Shown: positions 1 through 9,750, counted from the first letter of the stretch. The stretch: DNA of 64,000 nucleotides from Flavobacteriaceae bacterium (GCA_016649715.1 JAENXC010000016.1:1-64000), one strand, 5' to 3'. The notes: generated by a model from the letters alone, not told the origin. A program made the numbers and translations.

Positions 1-452
1 AAATCGAAATCGAAATCGAAATCGAAATCGAAATAACAAATCTGTCATGCTTAGCTTAGTTTAACCTGAGCTTGTCGAAGAAAAGCACCAAATCCCAAAG
101 CTGTCATGCTGAGTAGCCTGTCCTGAGCGGAGTCGAAGGGCAGTCGAAGCACCAAATTCCAAATTCCAAATTCCAAATAACTCAATAACCTAATAACAAT
201 TAACAATTAACAAATCACAAATCACAAATCACAATAACAAATAACAAATAACAATAACCCAATAACCCAATAACTCAATAACCAAATCACAAATCACAAA
301 TCACAAACCTGTCATGCTGAGTCCTTCGACAAGCTCAGGATAAACTAAAGTCGAAGCACCAAATCCCAAATCCCCAACTTGCCCACAATACGAGAAATCC
401 GTTTCAACCATCAATTTTTTCGACTTTAATTTAAATTTGTAAACTAATTAGT
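1..452. repeat. Low-complexity mosaic repeat tract
   Basis: Gene-free tract built from short tandem words. It opens with a six-base unit (AAATCG) repeated more than five times, followed by runs of AAATTCC, AATAACC and AAATCAC-like units. Three copies of the CTGTCATGC..TCGAAGCACC repeat lie at about 42-90, 101-153 and 309-360. In the first copy the core CCTGAGCTTGTCGAAG is inverted relative to the third. No coding signal is visible. The same repeat family returns at 1.3-1.75 kb and 4.38 kb. Such tracts are typical intergenic filler in some flavobacteria; their function is unknown. Confidence 0.8.
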
Positions 453-460
453 TAACTTTG
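453..460 (+). promoter_or_regulatory. Putative promoter -7 element of the toxin-antitoxin pair
   Basis: TAACTTTG matches the Bacteroidota -7 consensus TAnnTTTG. It ends four bases before the GTG start of the toxin gene, so the transcript would be leaderless or nearly so. Confidence 0.55.
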
Positions 461-464
461 CGAG

Positions 465-803
465 GTGATAAGAAAAGTAGTTGCATATCGAAATTATTTC
501 GTTGACTTTTTAAAAGCTCAAGATAATAAGGTTCAAGAAAAAATCCAATATGTTTTGGATTTGGTCCGATTTGAGCGACAGGTTCCGAAAAACTTCTTTA
601 AAGCACTTGAAAATACTGATGGAATTTATGAAGTTAGAGTTATCACGACATTTAAGAGCATTCGAATTTTATGTTTTTTCGATGATGGCAATTTAGTGGT
701 ATTGGTTAATTGCTTTGTAAAGAAAACCCAAAAAACACCGAAAAAGGAAATAAAACTTGCGGAAAAATTAATGAAGGAATATTTAAAAGAAAAAAACGGC
801 TGA
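465..803 (+). CDS. HigB/RelE-family toxin of a type II toxin-antitoxin pair
   Basis: A 112-residue basic protein resembling the phage Gp49-like/HigB branch of the RelE superfamily, which are ribosome-associated mRNA endonucleases. Visible support is the size, the central block (GIYEVRV, then FKSIRILCFFDDGNLVVLVNCF) typical of the RelE beta-sheet, the following KKTQKTP segment, and a C-terminal Lys/Glu-rich helix. It starts at GTG directly behind a TAnnTTTG promoter. An XRE antitoxin gene follows one base after the stop, in the toxin-first order usual for higBA. It sits alone between repeat tracts, as mobile toxin-antitoxin modules often do. The family call is confident; cleavage activity is inferred. 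Confidence 0.8.
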   Translation: MIRKVVAYRNYFVDFLKAQDNKVQEKIQYVLDLVRFERQVPKNFFKALENTDGIYEVRVITTFKSIRILCFFDDGNLVVLVNCFVKKTQKTPKKEIKLAEKLMKEYLKEKNG

Positions 804-804
804 T

Positions 805-1095
805 ATGAAAAATGTAACTGATTTCGAAGACATACTGATAAAAAAATACGGAAATAAAGGAACTGCAGCACGAGACAAATACGATGCGGAATCTCTCGCT
901 TTCCGACTTGGCGTGATGCTTAAACAAGCGCGAAAAGATGCCAACTTGACCCAAGAGGAACTCGCCGAAAAGACCGGAACGAAAAAAAGCTATATTTCCC
1001 GAATTGAACGAGGATTAAGCGACATTCAAGTTTCTACCTATTGCAAATTAATAGAAATTGGTCTCGGGAAAAACCTGAACATAAGCATTGCCTAA
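805..1095 (+). CDS. XRE-family antitoxin, HigA-like
   Basis: A 96-residue protein with a helix-turn-helix in its second half (RKDANLTQEELAEKTG, then SYISRIERG), the classic Cro/CI-type signature. It begins one base after the toxin stop, so the two are translationally coupled. In higBA systems this protein binds and neutralises the toxin and represses the shared promoter. The N-terminal 35 residues (DFEDILIKKYGNKGT) match the usual HigA lead-in. Operator sites could not be identified. Confidence in the XRE call is high; the pairing rests on adjacency. Confidence 0.85.
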   Translation: MKNVTDFEDILIKKYGNKGTAARDKYDAESLAFRLGVMLKQARKDANLTQEELAEKTGTKKSYISRIERGLSDIQVSTYCKLIEIGLGKNLNISIA

Positions 1096-1129
1096 CCTAA
1101 ATAAGTATTGTGGGCAACGTAGTAAGTAA

Positions 1130-1190
1130 GCAATGGCTTGGTCATTGCGCATTTGGAAAACCCACAGATTTCAAAAAGTGGTTTTTTTTT
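1130..1190 (+). terminator. Candidate terminator hairpins after the toxin-antitoxin pair
   Basis: Two hairpins: GCAATG..CATTGC at about 1130-1148, then an imperfect AAACCCAC..GTGGTTT stem followed by a T run at about 1157-1190. The second has intrinsic-terminator form. A short open frame through this area shows no family resemblance and I do not call it a gene. A perfect 12-base palindrome GTGTCGCGACAC lies just beyond at 1201-1212. Confidence 0.5.
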
Positions 1191-1279
1191 GGAATGGTTC
1201 GTGTCGCGACACGCCACAGCTCAGGAACATAAACGATGGCTGCGTGATTTTATGGCGCAATTATTCCCATTCACGAAAT

Positions 1280-1830
1280 CGAAAATGAAATCGAAGCACC
1301 AAATCACAAATCTGTCATGCTGAGTCCTTCGACAAGCTCAGGATAAACTAAAGTCGAAGCACCAAATCCCAAATCCCAAATCCCAAAGCTGTCATGCTGA
1401 GCGCGGTCGAAGCACCAAATTCCAAATTCCAAATTCCAAATAACCTAATAACTCAATAATTCAATAACCCAATAACATATCCCAAATCTGTCATGCTGAG
1501 TCCTTCGACAAGCTCAGGATAAACTAAAGTCGAAGCACCAAATCACAAATCACAAATTCCAAATAAAAATACAAAATACAAAAGACAAAAAATCAAAAGA
1601 CAAATCCACAATAACCTAATAACTCAATAACTCAATAACCCATTAACAAATCCCAAATCTGTCATGCTGAGCACAGTCGAAGCACCAAATCCAAATTTGT
1701 CATGCTGAGTCCTTCGACAAGCTCAGGATAAACTAAAGTCGAAGCACCAAATCACAAATCACAAATCACAAATCACCAATAACCGACAACCGACAACCGA
1801 TAACCGAAAACCGATAACCAACATTTTCCC
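1280..1830. repeat. Second mosaic repeat tract
   Basis: Long copies of the repeat lie at about 1312-1363, 1488-1539 and 1697-1748 (CTGTCATGCTGAG, then TCCTTCGACAAGCTCAGGA, then TCGAAGCACC). Short copies lacking the middle lie at about 1389-1415 and 1659-1686. The spacers are runs of AAATCCC, AAATTCC, AATAACC and CCGACAA-like words. The middle section CCTTCGACAAGCTCAGG is a short imperfect palindrome. The short copies look like deletions of the middle block. From 1831 to 2117 I see only AT-rich DNA that presumably holds the promoter of the next gene. Confidence 0.8.
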
Positions 1831-2117
1831 TCCCCAACCCCCCCTCTCAGAAGAAATTCCCCTCATTTTGTTAAAATTAAAACGTTAAAGTTTTAAAAGC
1901 CCTGCTATTTGGTCTCTTATCGCTAAGTGTTTTCCTACTCAAAAAAGCTTTTTATCGAAATTAAAATACATTTTAACGGATATTTTGAGTATTTCACAAT
2001 AAACCCGTCGTAATACTAAGAATATCCTATAAAAATTTGCTTTTTTTGTGCGGGTAGTCTATAATTGCCACGTTATTTAATAATTCATTTTAGTTTAACT
2101 TTTTAAACTCCCCTTTT

Positions 2118-3920
2118 ATGAAAATAAGCTACTATCCCCAGCTAAAGACTATTTCTTTTTTATGTCTTTTGTCTCTTTTTTCTTTTAATGTTTTTGCACA
2201 AGTTGGAATAGGAACCACCAATCCAAGTACCAATTCGCTACTTGAAATTGGCGATGCTACTACAACAACTAAAGGTTTATTGCTACCAAGGGTAAACCTT
2301 ACAGGTACAGCTAATTTTGTACCAATGGCGGCACATGTACAAGGTATGGTTGTCTATAATAAAAATACAGCTGGGAATGTTACGCCTGGTTATTATTATA
2401 ATGATGGTACTCAGTGGGTGCGTATTGGCAGTAGCAATGGCGACTGGGCTCTTTTAGGTAACACTAACACTACCCCTGGCACTAGTGTTGGGCAAAATTA
2501 TTTGGGCACAACGGATGCTAAAAATCTAGTATTTGCAACTGCTGGAGCAGAAAGAGCAAAAATTAGTGGTACAACAGGAAATACGGTTATTGGAACCACT
2601 ACTTTACCAACAGATATTAAATTGGAAGTAAGTGGTGGAACAAACAGTGGTGTGTTTGGGCATAGTGATAATGTAGGTGGATATTTAGGGAAACAAGGAA
2701 ATATTACAATCGGTATCCCTACCCAAACTATGTTGGGCGCAGGTGTATATGCCACTAATCCTACCGCAGGTTATACCAGTGTATTCGCACAATCTACAGG
2801 TAATGCAACAGTTGCTGCATCCATTAATTACTCTAGCGTATGGATTGCAAATTATAATTATGTGCAGAATGCTTCCGCACTTTACAATCCCCCTGCAAGC
2901 TATAGTCAATTAAATATTACAAATTCATCTTTGGGTGGATTTCAAAGTGATATAAAAGGTTATAGCGATAGAGGGGCTACTTCCTCTAATCCTGCTTACA
3001 CAGTTGGTGGAAATTTCACTGCTATAGCAAAAAATCAAGATGCTATGGGAGTAATAGGCTCAGCTTTCTCTGATGCTAATATAAGAATAGGTGGTTATTT
3101 TGAAGGAAATAATTATACTGGGACAAATAATGCGTATGCCTATGTAGGAGGAACCACAAATGGTGTTACAAATAGAAAAATAGTTGGAACTGGAACAGTA
3201 TCTGAAATAGTTCCTACAAAGGAATATGGACGAATAACCCTGACCTGCCCTGAATCGCCTGAATATTGGTATCAAGATTATGGCGATGTACGGTTGGTTA
3301 ATGGAAGGGCAACCATTCAACTGGACGAAATTTTGGCAGATGTAATTGTTGTAGATGAACAAAACCCAATTAGGGTTACCTGTACACCCGTAGGAATGCC
3401 TTATTTTAATGGAGTTACAATTATGAAACAAACAAATAACTCTGTAGAGATTTTAGAATTGAATGGGGGTAGACATTCAGGAAAACTTCAATATCAGATT
3501 GTTGTAAAACCAAAAACTAATTATGGAGAAGAGAGGTTTCCACAAGCCCCAGGCCCTGGATATCTTAAGGCTGACAAAGAGCCATTAGCGGCCAAAGCGA
3601 AAAATCAACCAAATGACGGACGTAAAATATTCTCATGGCCAGCAGACCACATTGTGTATAAATATAATCCTGAAGATATGGTTGGAATAGGTGATGTAGT
3701 CTCTGGTGGGCCTTATACAGGAAAAATTAAATTGGGTAATGGCAAATATGGGGAGGGGATGCCATTTGCAAATCCTCAAAAACCGGTTACATCCAATCAA
3801 CCTATTGAAAACAAAACAGGAGCAATAGAAAATCAATCGCAAACTCCACAAATCGAAAATACTCCTATACTTAGTAATGAGAAACCGAATTTTCCAGAAG
3901 AATTAAAAGATAGGAATTAA
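2118..3920 (+). CDS. Secreted surface protein with AQVGIGTTNP start
   Basis: A 600-residue protein with a signal peptide (hydrophobic stretch, cleavage near FAQ) followed at once by VGIGTTNPS. This start is shared by a large Bacteroidota group of exported, fibre-like surface proteins, several with tail-fibre or trimeric-adhesin character. The body is rich in Gly, Asn, Thr and Ala with a repetitive middle (about residues 60-370), then a more structured beta-rich stretch with TCPESPEYWYQDYG. The C-terminus is Pro/Asn/Gln-rich and does not show the canonical type IX sorting-domain end. The function is unknown. A relative with the same start, on the opposite strand, lies about 2 kb further on. 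Confidence 0.7.
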   Translation: MKISYYPQLKTISFLCLLSLFSFNVFAQVGIGTTNPSTNSLLEIGDATTTTKGLLLPRVNLTGTANFVPMAAHVQGMVVYNKNTAGNVTPGYYYNDGTQWVRIGSSNGDWALLGNTNTTPGTSVGQNYLGTTDAKNLVFATAGAERAKISGTTGNTVIGTTTLPTDIKLEVSGGTNSGVFGHSDNVGGYLGKQGNITIGIPTQTMLGAGVYATNPTAGYTSVFAQSTGNATVAASINYSSVWIANYNYVQNASALYNPPASYSQLNITNSSLGGFQSDIKGYSDRGATSSNPAYTVGGNFTAIAKNQDAMGVIGSAFSDANIRIGGYFEGNNYTGTNNAYAYVGGTTNGVTNRKIVGTGTVSEIVPTKEYGRITLTCPESPEYWYQDYGDVRLVNGRATIQLDEILADVIVVDEQNPIRVTCTPVGMPYFNGVTIMKQTNNSVEILELNGGRHSGKLQYQIVVKPKTNYGEERFPQAPGPGYLKADKEPLAAKAKNQPNDGRKIFSWPADHIVYKYNPEDMVGIGDVVSGGPYTGKIKLGNGKYGEGMPFANPQKPVTSNQPIENKTGAIENQSQTPQIENTPILSNEKPNFPEELKDRN

Positions 3921-3940
3921 ATTAATTCAAATAAACTCCA

Positions 3941-3974
3941 AAAAGACCTCCGTTTTAAAAACGCGAGGTCTTTT
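3941..3974 (+). terminator. Intrinsic terminator after the surface protein
   Basis: A perfect ten-base stem AAAAGACCTC..GAGGTCTTTT with an inner CGTTTT/AAAACG pairing, ending in T residues, 21 bases after the stop codon. Confidence 0.8.
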
Positions 3975-3989
3975 CACTTTAAAAACTAT

Positions 3990-4625
3990 CCTCAAAAAAC
4001 CGCGTGTCCAATGACTTTACAGCGTATAGTTACAAACACGCCTTTTTATAGCCACAAATCTTAAAAAGTATTGCTGCTCATTTTTTGGGAATATTTATAC
4101 CGAATTAAAATCTGCTCATAAAGGTTTGGTCTCTGTGTTTTGCCTTATTCTTCTTTTTTAAGCGGAGCACCCCTTCACTCTGTCAGTTCGAGCCTGCCTG
4201 CCGTAGGAAGGTGTTTTTCCGTTTAGCGATAGCGGTACGGAAAAATGTATCGAGAACGGCTTTAAATTCCCGCACTCCACAATCCGGTCTCGATTCAAAT
4301 TTAAACTCGGCTGTCGCCTCCTTCAAATTTACCTACCAATAAAGGCAGGCAGGCTCGACCTGACAACGGGAAATAACAAATCTGTCATGCTGAGCGCAGT
4401 CGAAGCACCAAATTCCAAATTCCAAATTCCAAATCCCAAATCCCCAATAACAAATAACAAATAACAAATTCCAAATCAACAAATCCCACCGGTCCCTCTG
4501 GCCCCAAAGAGGGGAGGAGAGTTGTCTTTCAGTCCTGTTTCTTGATTCCCCTCCTACGGCGGGCGGGCTCTTTAGTCCTGTTTCCAACGAATCCCTTAAA
4601 CTTTTTAAACCCCTAAACTTTTAAA
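3990..4625. repeat. Intergenic repeat mosaic before lpdA
   Basis: Gene-free stretch. It holds two GCCTGCCTGCC-like palindromic half elements (about 4193-4206 and 4343-4353), one short CTGTCATGCTGAG..TCGAAGCACC copy at about 4382-4409, AAATTCC and AATAACA runs, and a GGTCCCTCTGGCCCCAAAGAGGGG-like partial palindrome near 4493. No credible open reading frame was found on either strand. Confidence 0.65.
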
Positions 4626-4641
4626 CTAATAACCAGTATTG

Positions 4642-4649
4642 TACCTTTG
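4642..4649 (+). promoter_or_regulatory. Putative promoter -7 element of lpdA
   Basis: TACCTTTG is an exact TAnnTTTG match, 26 bases before the lpdA start codon. No Crp/Fnr-type dyad lies at the position used by the regulated promoters of this window. Confidence 0.6.
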
Positions 4650-4675
4650 CCACTTCATTTAAAAAATATAAGAAA

Positions 4676-6079
4676 ATGTCAAAATATGATGTAGCAATAA
4701 TTGGTTCGGGCCCTGGGGGCTATGTGGCGGCAATCCGCTGCGCACAATTGGGAATGAAAACCGCAATCATTGAAAAATACAACGTTTTGGGCGGAACCTG
4801 CCTAAACGTGGGCTGTATTCCCAGCAAGGCGTTGTTGGATTCCTCGCATCATTACGAAGATGCCATGAAACATTTTGAGGAACACGGCATCGAGATTCCG
4901 GGCGAAATAAAGCTGAATTTCAAAAAAATGATTGAGCGCAAAACTTCGGTTGTGGACCAAACCACCAAAGGAATTGCTTTTTTGATGGACAAAAACAAAA
5001 TTGACGTTTTCACGGGAATGGGTGCTTTTAAGGATGCAACCCATATTGAAATAACCAATGGGAAGAAAACCGAAACCATTGAAGCAAAAAACACAATAAT
5101 TGCAACGGGAAGCAAGCCTTCAACGCTTCCTTTTATAAAATTGGACAAGGATCGAATCATCACTTCCACCGAAGCTTTAAGCTTAAAGGAAATTCCGAAA
5201 CACCTCGTGGTTATTGGTGGCGGTGTTATTGGTTTGGAATTGGGACAAGTGTATCATCGTTTGGGTTCCGAAGTTTCCGTAGTGGAATATATGGACCGAA
5301 TTATCCCAACAATGGATTCTGCCCAAAGCAAAGAACTGCTGAAAGTGATGAAGAAACAAGGTGTGAAATTTTACCTTTCGCATAAAGTTTCCGCAGTTTC
5401 CAAAAAAGGAAAAGAAGTGTCGGTGACCGCAACCGATAAAAACGATAAAGAAATAACTTTCAAAGGAGATTACTGCTTGGTTTCAGTAGGAAGAAAACCT
5501 TATACGGATGGTTTAAAAGCTGAAAACGCAGGTGTGAAAATCACCGAACGCGGAATGATTGACGTTAACGACCACCTTCAAACAAATATTAAAAACATTT
5601 ACGCCATTGGCGATGTGGTTCGCGGTGCTATGCTTGCGCACAAAGCTTCGGAAGAGGGCGTTTTGGTCGCTGAAATAATTGCCGGACAAAAGCCACATAT
5701 CGATTATAATTTAATACCCGGAGTGGTTTACACTTGGCCGGAAGTTGCTTCCGTTGGAAAAACAGAGGAGCAATTGAAAGAGGCAAAAGTGGAATACAAA
5801 ATTGGCCAGTTCCCGATGCGTGCTTTGGGAAGAAGCCGCGCCAGTGGCGATACTGACGGATTTGTAAAAATTCTTTCCGACAAAAAAACCGATGAGGTTT
5901 TGGGCGTACATATGGTTGGCGCCCGTGTTGCCGATTTAATAGCGGAAGCAGTAGTAGCAATGGAGTACAGAGCTAGTGCAGAGGATATTGCCCGTATGAG
6001 CCACGCACATCCAACCTATGCAGAAGCAGTGAAAGAAGCTGCGCTTGCCGCAACTGATGATAGGGCGTTGCATATATAA
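4676..6079 (+). CDS. lpdA: Dihydrolipoyl dehydrogenase (E3)
   Basis: A 467-residue flavoprotein of normal family length that reoxidises dihydrolipoamide in 2-oxoacid dehydrogenase and glycine-cleavage complexes, passing electrons to NAD. It shows the N-terminal FAD motif GSGPGG, the redox-active disulfide GGTCLNVGC (Cys43 and Cys48), the NAD-binding GGGVIGLE block, the second FAD motif IYAIGDV, and a C-terminal dimer domain with HAHPTYAEA carrying the catalytic His-Glu pair. It stands alone with its own promoter; no E1 or E2 gene is adjacent, as is common for the E3 shared among complexes. Confidence 0.95.
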   Translation: MSKYDVAIIGSGPGGYVAAIRCAQLGMKTAIIEKYNVLGGTCLNVGCIPSKALLDSSHHYEDAMKHFEEHGIEIPGEIKLNFKKMIERKTSVVDQTTKGIAFLMDKNKIDVFTGMGAFKDATHIEITNGKKTETIEAKNTIIATGSKPSTLPFIKLDKDRIITSTEALSLKEIPKHLVVIGGGVIGLELGQVYHRLGSEVSVVEYMDRIIPTMDSAQSKELLKVMKKQGVKFYLSHKVSAVSKKGKEVSVTATDKNDKEITFKGDYCLVSVGRKPYTDGLKAENAGVKITERGMIDVNDHLQTNIKNIYAIGDVVRGAMLAHKASEEGVLVAEIIAGQKPHIDYNLIPGVVYTWPEVASVGKTEEQLKEAKVEYKIGQFPMRALGRSRASGDTDGFVKILSDKKTDEVLGVHMVGARVADLIAEAVVAMEYRASAEDIARMSHAHPTYAEAVKEAALAATDDRALHI

Positions 6080-6112
6080 ATTTTAATTTTTATTATAGAA
6101 TATTTTATTTTT

Positions 6113-7294
6113 TTATTGAATTACTGTTGCTTTCCAGGTTCTACTCGTTGGTGTAATAGCAGCAGCAGTTATATTTGTAATTCTAACTGTAACTGTATTT
6201 ACTGCACTCACATAAGCATTCCAAATTAACCCAGATTGAATTGTACCATTGGGCGATACATTACAAGTGCTTCCAACCGTTGCTCCCGTAACGGTAATGG
6301 TCATTTCTGATGATGAGGCTGCTGAAATAGAACCAAAAGTCAGCGTTGCAGAATTTGTATATCCTTTAAATACTGTCTGTCGAGTGGTGGCAGGAGTAAA
6401 GTATAAGTTCGATCCATCATATTCCATTGCGCCAGCTTCAGGAGTGGTCAAATTGGTTCCACTGATAAATTTCAATGGTGCGCCTCCAGCAGCTGCGGTA
6501 CCTCTTCTAATATGTAGACTTGCGGTGGGGTTTATCTCACCGAAACCAATATTTCCGGTGCTTCTTACAATTATTCGCTCTTCTTGACTAACACTTCCCA
6601 TTGGGGTTGTATTAATTACAAATCTCGAGGGAGTGCTTCCTGAAGTGGCAACGCCATCCATGAAAAATCGAAAACCACCATTTTCTCGGATTGCTGTTCC
6701 GTCGTGGGTCTTTACAATAAAAGACCCAATCTCTCCGTTTGCAGCCAGAGGCCCTGGAGCCTCTAAAGTACCGCCAGTATTGTATAGGATAAAATTCGGA
6801 GGATTAGTATTTGCACTTGTTATTTGAAAATCATTGTCACCTGGACCTCTAAATTCAAATCTTTCTACAGGGTCGCTGGTGCCAAAACCAATACGCCCGT
6901 CATCGGTTATTACCATTGAAGTACCGGTAAGTTTAGCTCGTGTTGCATAAATTAGTTTATCGCCTTTGACGTTGGTGCCGGCCTTCCATTCCTCCGCTCC
7001 AATAGAAACCCATACATTATTGGGTGCATCCCAATAGTAGAGACCTTTGTCCTTTACTCCAACGGGAGTGGATAAAAAAACCATCATTCCATTTTGGGCC
7101 GTTCCAGGATCCTCCGATGGGAATACGTCAATTCTGGGTATTAATATACCATCTGTATTGGTAGGAGCCAAGGAACTCGATGAATTAATGTCTAAAATGC
7201 TTTTTGGGGAAGTTGTATTGATTCCAACCTGAGCGATTGCTGGTATGCAGAACAACACTAATAATGCACTGAGTGCTAGTGTAATTATTTTCAT
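6113..7294 (-). CDS. Secreted surface protein with AQVGINTTSP start
   Basis: A 393-residue exported protein: signal peptide ending near AIAQ, then VGINTTSPKSILDINSS, the Bacteroidota surface/fibre-type start. Further features are the ILIPRID segment, a YYWDAPNNVWVSIG stretch, and repeated short LEFRGPG and LHIRRG-type modules like those in phage-tail-fibre-related proteins. The C-terminus (about residues 310-393) is a Thr/Ala/Val-rich beta domain ending in WKATVIQ. It is convergent with lpdA, 33 bases away. It shares only the start region with the surface protein at 2118-3920. The function is unknown; attachment or surface display is inferred from the family. Confidence 0.65.
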   Translation of the reverse strand: MKIITLALSALLVLFCIPAIAQVGINTTSPKSILDINSSSSLAPTNTDGILIPRIDVFPSEDPGTAQNGMMVFLSTPVGVKDKGLYYWDAPNNVWVSIGAEEWKAGTNVKGDKLIYATRAKLTGTSMVITDDGRIGFGTSDPVERFEFRGPGDNDFQITSANTNPPNFILYNTGGTLEAPGPLAANGEIGSFIVKTHDGTAIRENGGFRFFMDGVATSGSTPSRFVINTTPMGSVSQEERIIVRSTGNIGFGEINPTASLHIRRGTAAAGGAPLKFISGTNLTTPEAGAMEYDGSNLYFTPATTRQTVFKGYTNSATLTFGSISAASSSEMTITVTGATVGSTCNVSPNGTIQSGLIWNAYVSAVNTVTVRITNITAAAITPTSRTWKATVIQ

Positions 7295-7600
7295 AGTAGG
7301 TGATAATTTGGGACTATCACTAACAATAATATGGAATAAAAAATAGAAATATGGTTTTTTATAAAAAAATATACCGTTTTTAGTTAAAATAGTATATTAT
7401 TCAGTAAAAGTGTTCAATTTTAGTGCTTTTAAAAATTATTTATTAGTAAAATGAAAGTTTTCATTTCTTTTGTGGCTTCTACTTTTTCTTGGATTTCCTT
7501 CAGTTTGCCCATCATTCCCATTAAATCTCCAAACATAATTTTTCGTTTTTGGTTTGCTGCAAATTTACTACTTTGTGGTGCTATTCAACAACCTTTAATT

Positions 7601-9736
7601 ATGCGAAAATTCGTTTTTCTTTCAATTGCTTCCCTTATTTTTGCGCCTTCAATAAACGCGCAGAAAACTTCAACAGCTATTATGAAAATTAATCCCCCGA
7701 AAGCCGAAAAAATTGCAAAAAAGCTTGAAAAGCACGGCGATGTTCGCACAGATAATTATTACTGGCTCAACAATCCCGAAAACGAAAAAGTGATTGATTA
7801 TTTAAAGGACGAGAACAAATATTACGAAGCAATGACCGCGCACACCAAAAAGTTCAAAGAGGATCTTTTTGAGGAAATGAAGGCACGCATAAAGGAAGAC
7901 GACCAATCGGTTCCCTACAAATTGAACGGATATTACTACATAACCCGCTACGAAACCGGGAAGGATTACCCAATCTACACTCGCAAAAAAGGTTCGTTGG
8001 ATGCTTCCGAAGAAATCCTTTTTGATGTGAATGAAATGGCAAAAGATCATTCCTATTACAACCTTTCGGGGCTGAATGTTTCTGAGGACAACAAATTGGT
8101 TTCTTTCGGCGTGGATACTTTAAGCCGAAGAAAATATGACATCTTTATAAAAAACCTTGAAACGGGAGAAATTTATTCGGAAAAAATTCCTTTAACAACA
8201 GGAAGCGCCACGTGGGACAGCGATAATAAAGTGCTTTTTTACACACGAAAGGACGATAAAACCCTTCGCGCTAATAGAATTTACCGCCACACATTAGGTA
8301 CGGACCCAATTACGGATAAACTTATTTTCACCGAAGAAGACGATACTTTTGGCACTTATGTTTACAAAACGAAGTCGAAAAAATACATCGTGATCGGTTG
8401 CTACAGTACCCTTACTTCAGAATACAGAGTTTTAAATGCCGATAATCCAACGGGCGAATTCAAAATATTTCAGCCGCGAGAGAGAGAGTTGGAGTACAGT
8501 ATTTCACATTACGGAAACAATTGGTACGTGTTGACAAACAAAGACAAGGCGCTCAATTTCAAATTGATGAAAACTTCGGAAGACAAGACTTCCAAGGAAA
8601 ATTGGGAAGATATGATTCCGCACAGAACGGATGTTTTGTTGGAAGATATTGACATTTTTAAGGATTATTTAGTGGTAAGCGAACGAAATAATGGACTTAC
8701 ACAAATTCGTATAAAAAAGTGGAAAGGCGATAATGATTATTATTTGCCTTTCGATAACGAAACCTATACTGCTTTCGCTACCCAAAACCCCGAGTTTGAC
8801 ACAAAAATTCTTCGCTACGGATACAATTCATTAAACACCCCGGCTTCGGTTATTGATTTCAATATGGAAACCAAAGAGAAAACTGTTTTGAAAGAAACCG
8901 AAGTCTTAGGCGGAAAATTTGATAAAAACAATTATGAAACTGAGCGTTTGTGGGCAACGGCTGCAGATGGTACAAAAATCCCGATGTCTGTTATTTACCG
9001 AAAAGGAATTAAAAAAGATGGCAAAAATCCAACTTTGATTTATGGTTATGGTTCCTACGGTTCCACCATTGACCCTTATTTTTCTACAGTGCGATTAAGC
9101 CTTTTGGACCGTGGTTTTATTTTCGCAATCGCCCACGTTCGCGGTGGGGAATATATGGGCCGGCAATGGTATGAGGATGGAAAACTGCTAAAAAAGAAGA
9201 ATACATTTACAGATTTCATCGATGCTTCAAAATATTTGATTGAACAGGGCTATACTTCCAAAGCACATCTTTACGCTTCGGGCGGTTCCGCTGGTGGACT
9301 TTTGATGGGCGCCATCACAAATATGGCTCCCGAATTATACAACGGAGTAATTGCTTCAGTGCCCTTTGTTGACATTGTAACCACAATGCTGGACGATTCC
9401 ATTCCTTTAACAACTGGAGAATACGATGAATGGGGAAACCCAAACGAAGTGGAATACTATAATTATATGAAAAGTTATTCACCATATGATAATGTAGAAA
9501 CGAAAACGTACCCAAATATGCTTGTAACAACGGGTTTGCACGACAGTCAAGTGCAATACTGGGAACCTGCAAAATGGGTTGCAAAACTTAGAGATTTAAA
9601 AACCGACAATAATATTCTTTTGTTACAAACCAATATGGATGCTGGTCATGGCGGGGCTTCCGGACGTTTTGAAGCGTTGAAGGAGGTTGCAATGGATTAC
9701 GCTTTTTTATTGGATTTGGAAGGAATTAAGGAGTAA
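7601..9736 (+). CDS. Prolyl oligopeptidase family serine peptidase (S9A)
   Basis: A 711-residue protein. I place the start at the internal ATG at 7601 because it opens a clear signal peptide (MRKFVFLSIASLIF, cleavage near NAQ); the open frame extends 50 codons further upstream without family likeness. The N-terminal beta-propeller (about 60-430) is followed by an alpha/beta-hydrolase domain with the nucleophile motif GGSAGG, the conserved DRGFIFAIAHVRGG block, an Asp near GLHDSQV and the catalytic His in DAGHGG. It cleaves short peptides after proline; export to the periplasm is inferred from the signal peptide. The 300 bases upstream hold no other gene. Confidence 0.9.
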   Translation: MRKFVFLSIASLIFAPSINAQKTSTAIMKINPPKAEKIAKKLEKHGDVRTDNYYWLNNPENEKVIDYLKDENKYYEAMTAHTKKFKEDLFEEMKARIKEDDQSVPYKLNGYYYITRYETGKDYPIYTRKKGSLDASEEILFDVNEMAKDHSYYNLSGLNVSEDNKLVSFGVDTLSRRKYDIFIKNLETGEIYSEKIPLTTGSATWDSDNKVLFYTRKDDKTLRANRIYRHTLGTDPITDKLIFTEEDDTFGTYVYKTKSKKYIVIGCYSTLTSEYRVLNADNPTGEFKIFQPRERELEYSISHYGNNWYVLTNKDKALNFKLMKTSEDKTSKENWEDMIPHRTDVLLEDIDIFKDYLVVSERNNGLTQIRIKKWKGDNDYYLPFDNETYTAFATQNPEFDTKILRYGYNSLNTPASVIDFNMETKEKTVLKETEVLGGKFDKNNYETERLWATAADGTKIPMSVIYRKGIKKDGKNPTLIYGYGSYGSTIDPYFSTVRLSLLDRGFIFAIAHVRGGEYMGRQWYEDGKLLKKKNTFTDFIDASKYLIEQGYTSKAHLYASGGSAGGLLMGAITNMAPELYNGVIASVPFVDIVTTMLDDSIPLTTGEYDEWGNPNEVEYYNYMKSYSPYDNVETKTYPNMLVTTGLHDSQVQYWEPAKWVAKLRDLKTDNNILLLQTNMDAGHGGASGRFEALKEVAMDYAFLLDLEGIKE

Positions 9737-9750
9737 TTAAAATAATTTCT

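Noticed and set aside
1138-1323. A 61-codon open frame downstream of the antitoxin
   Set aside because: It runs through a terminator-like hairpin and into the repeat tract, and its translation resembles no protein family.
1-1830. CRISPR-like appearance of regularly repeated units
   Set aside because: Repeat lengths and spacers vary, spacers are low-complexity words, and no cas gene is present.
7451-7600. A 50-residue N-terminal extension of the prolyl oligopeptidase frame
   Set aside because: A clear signal peptide begins at the internal ATG at 7601, and the extension has no family likeness.
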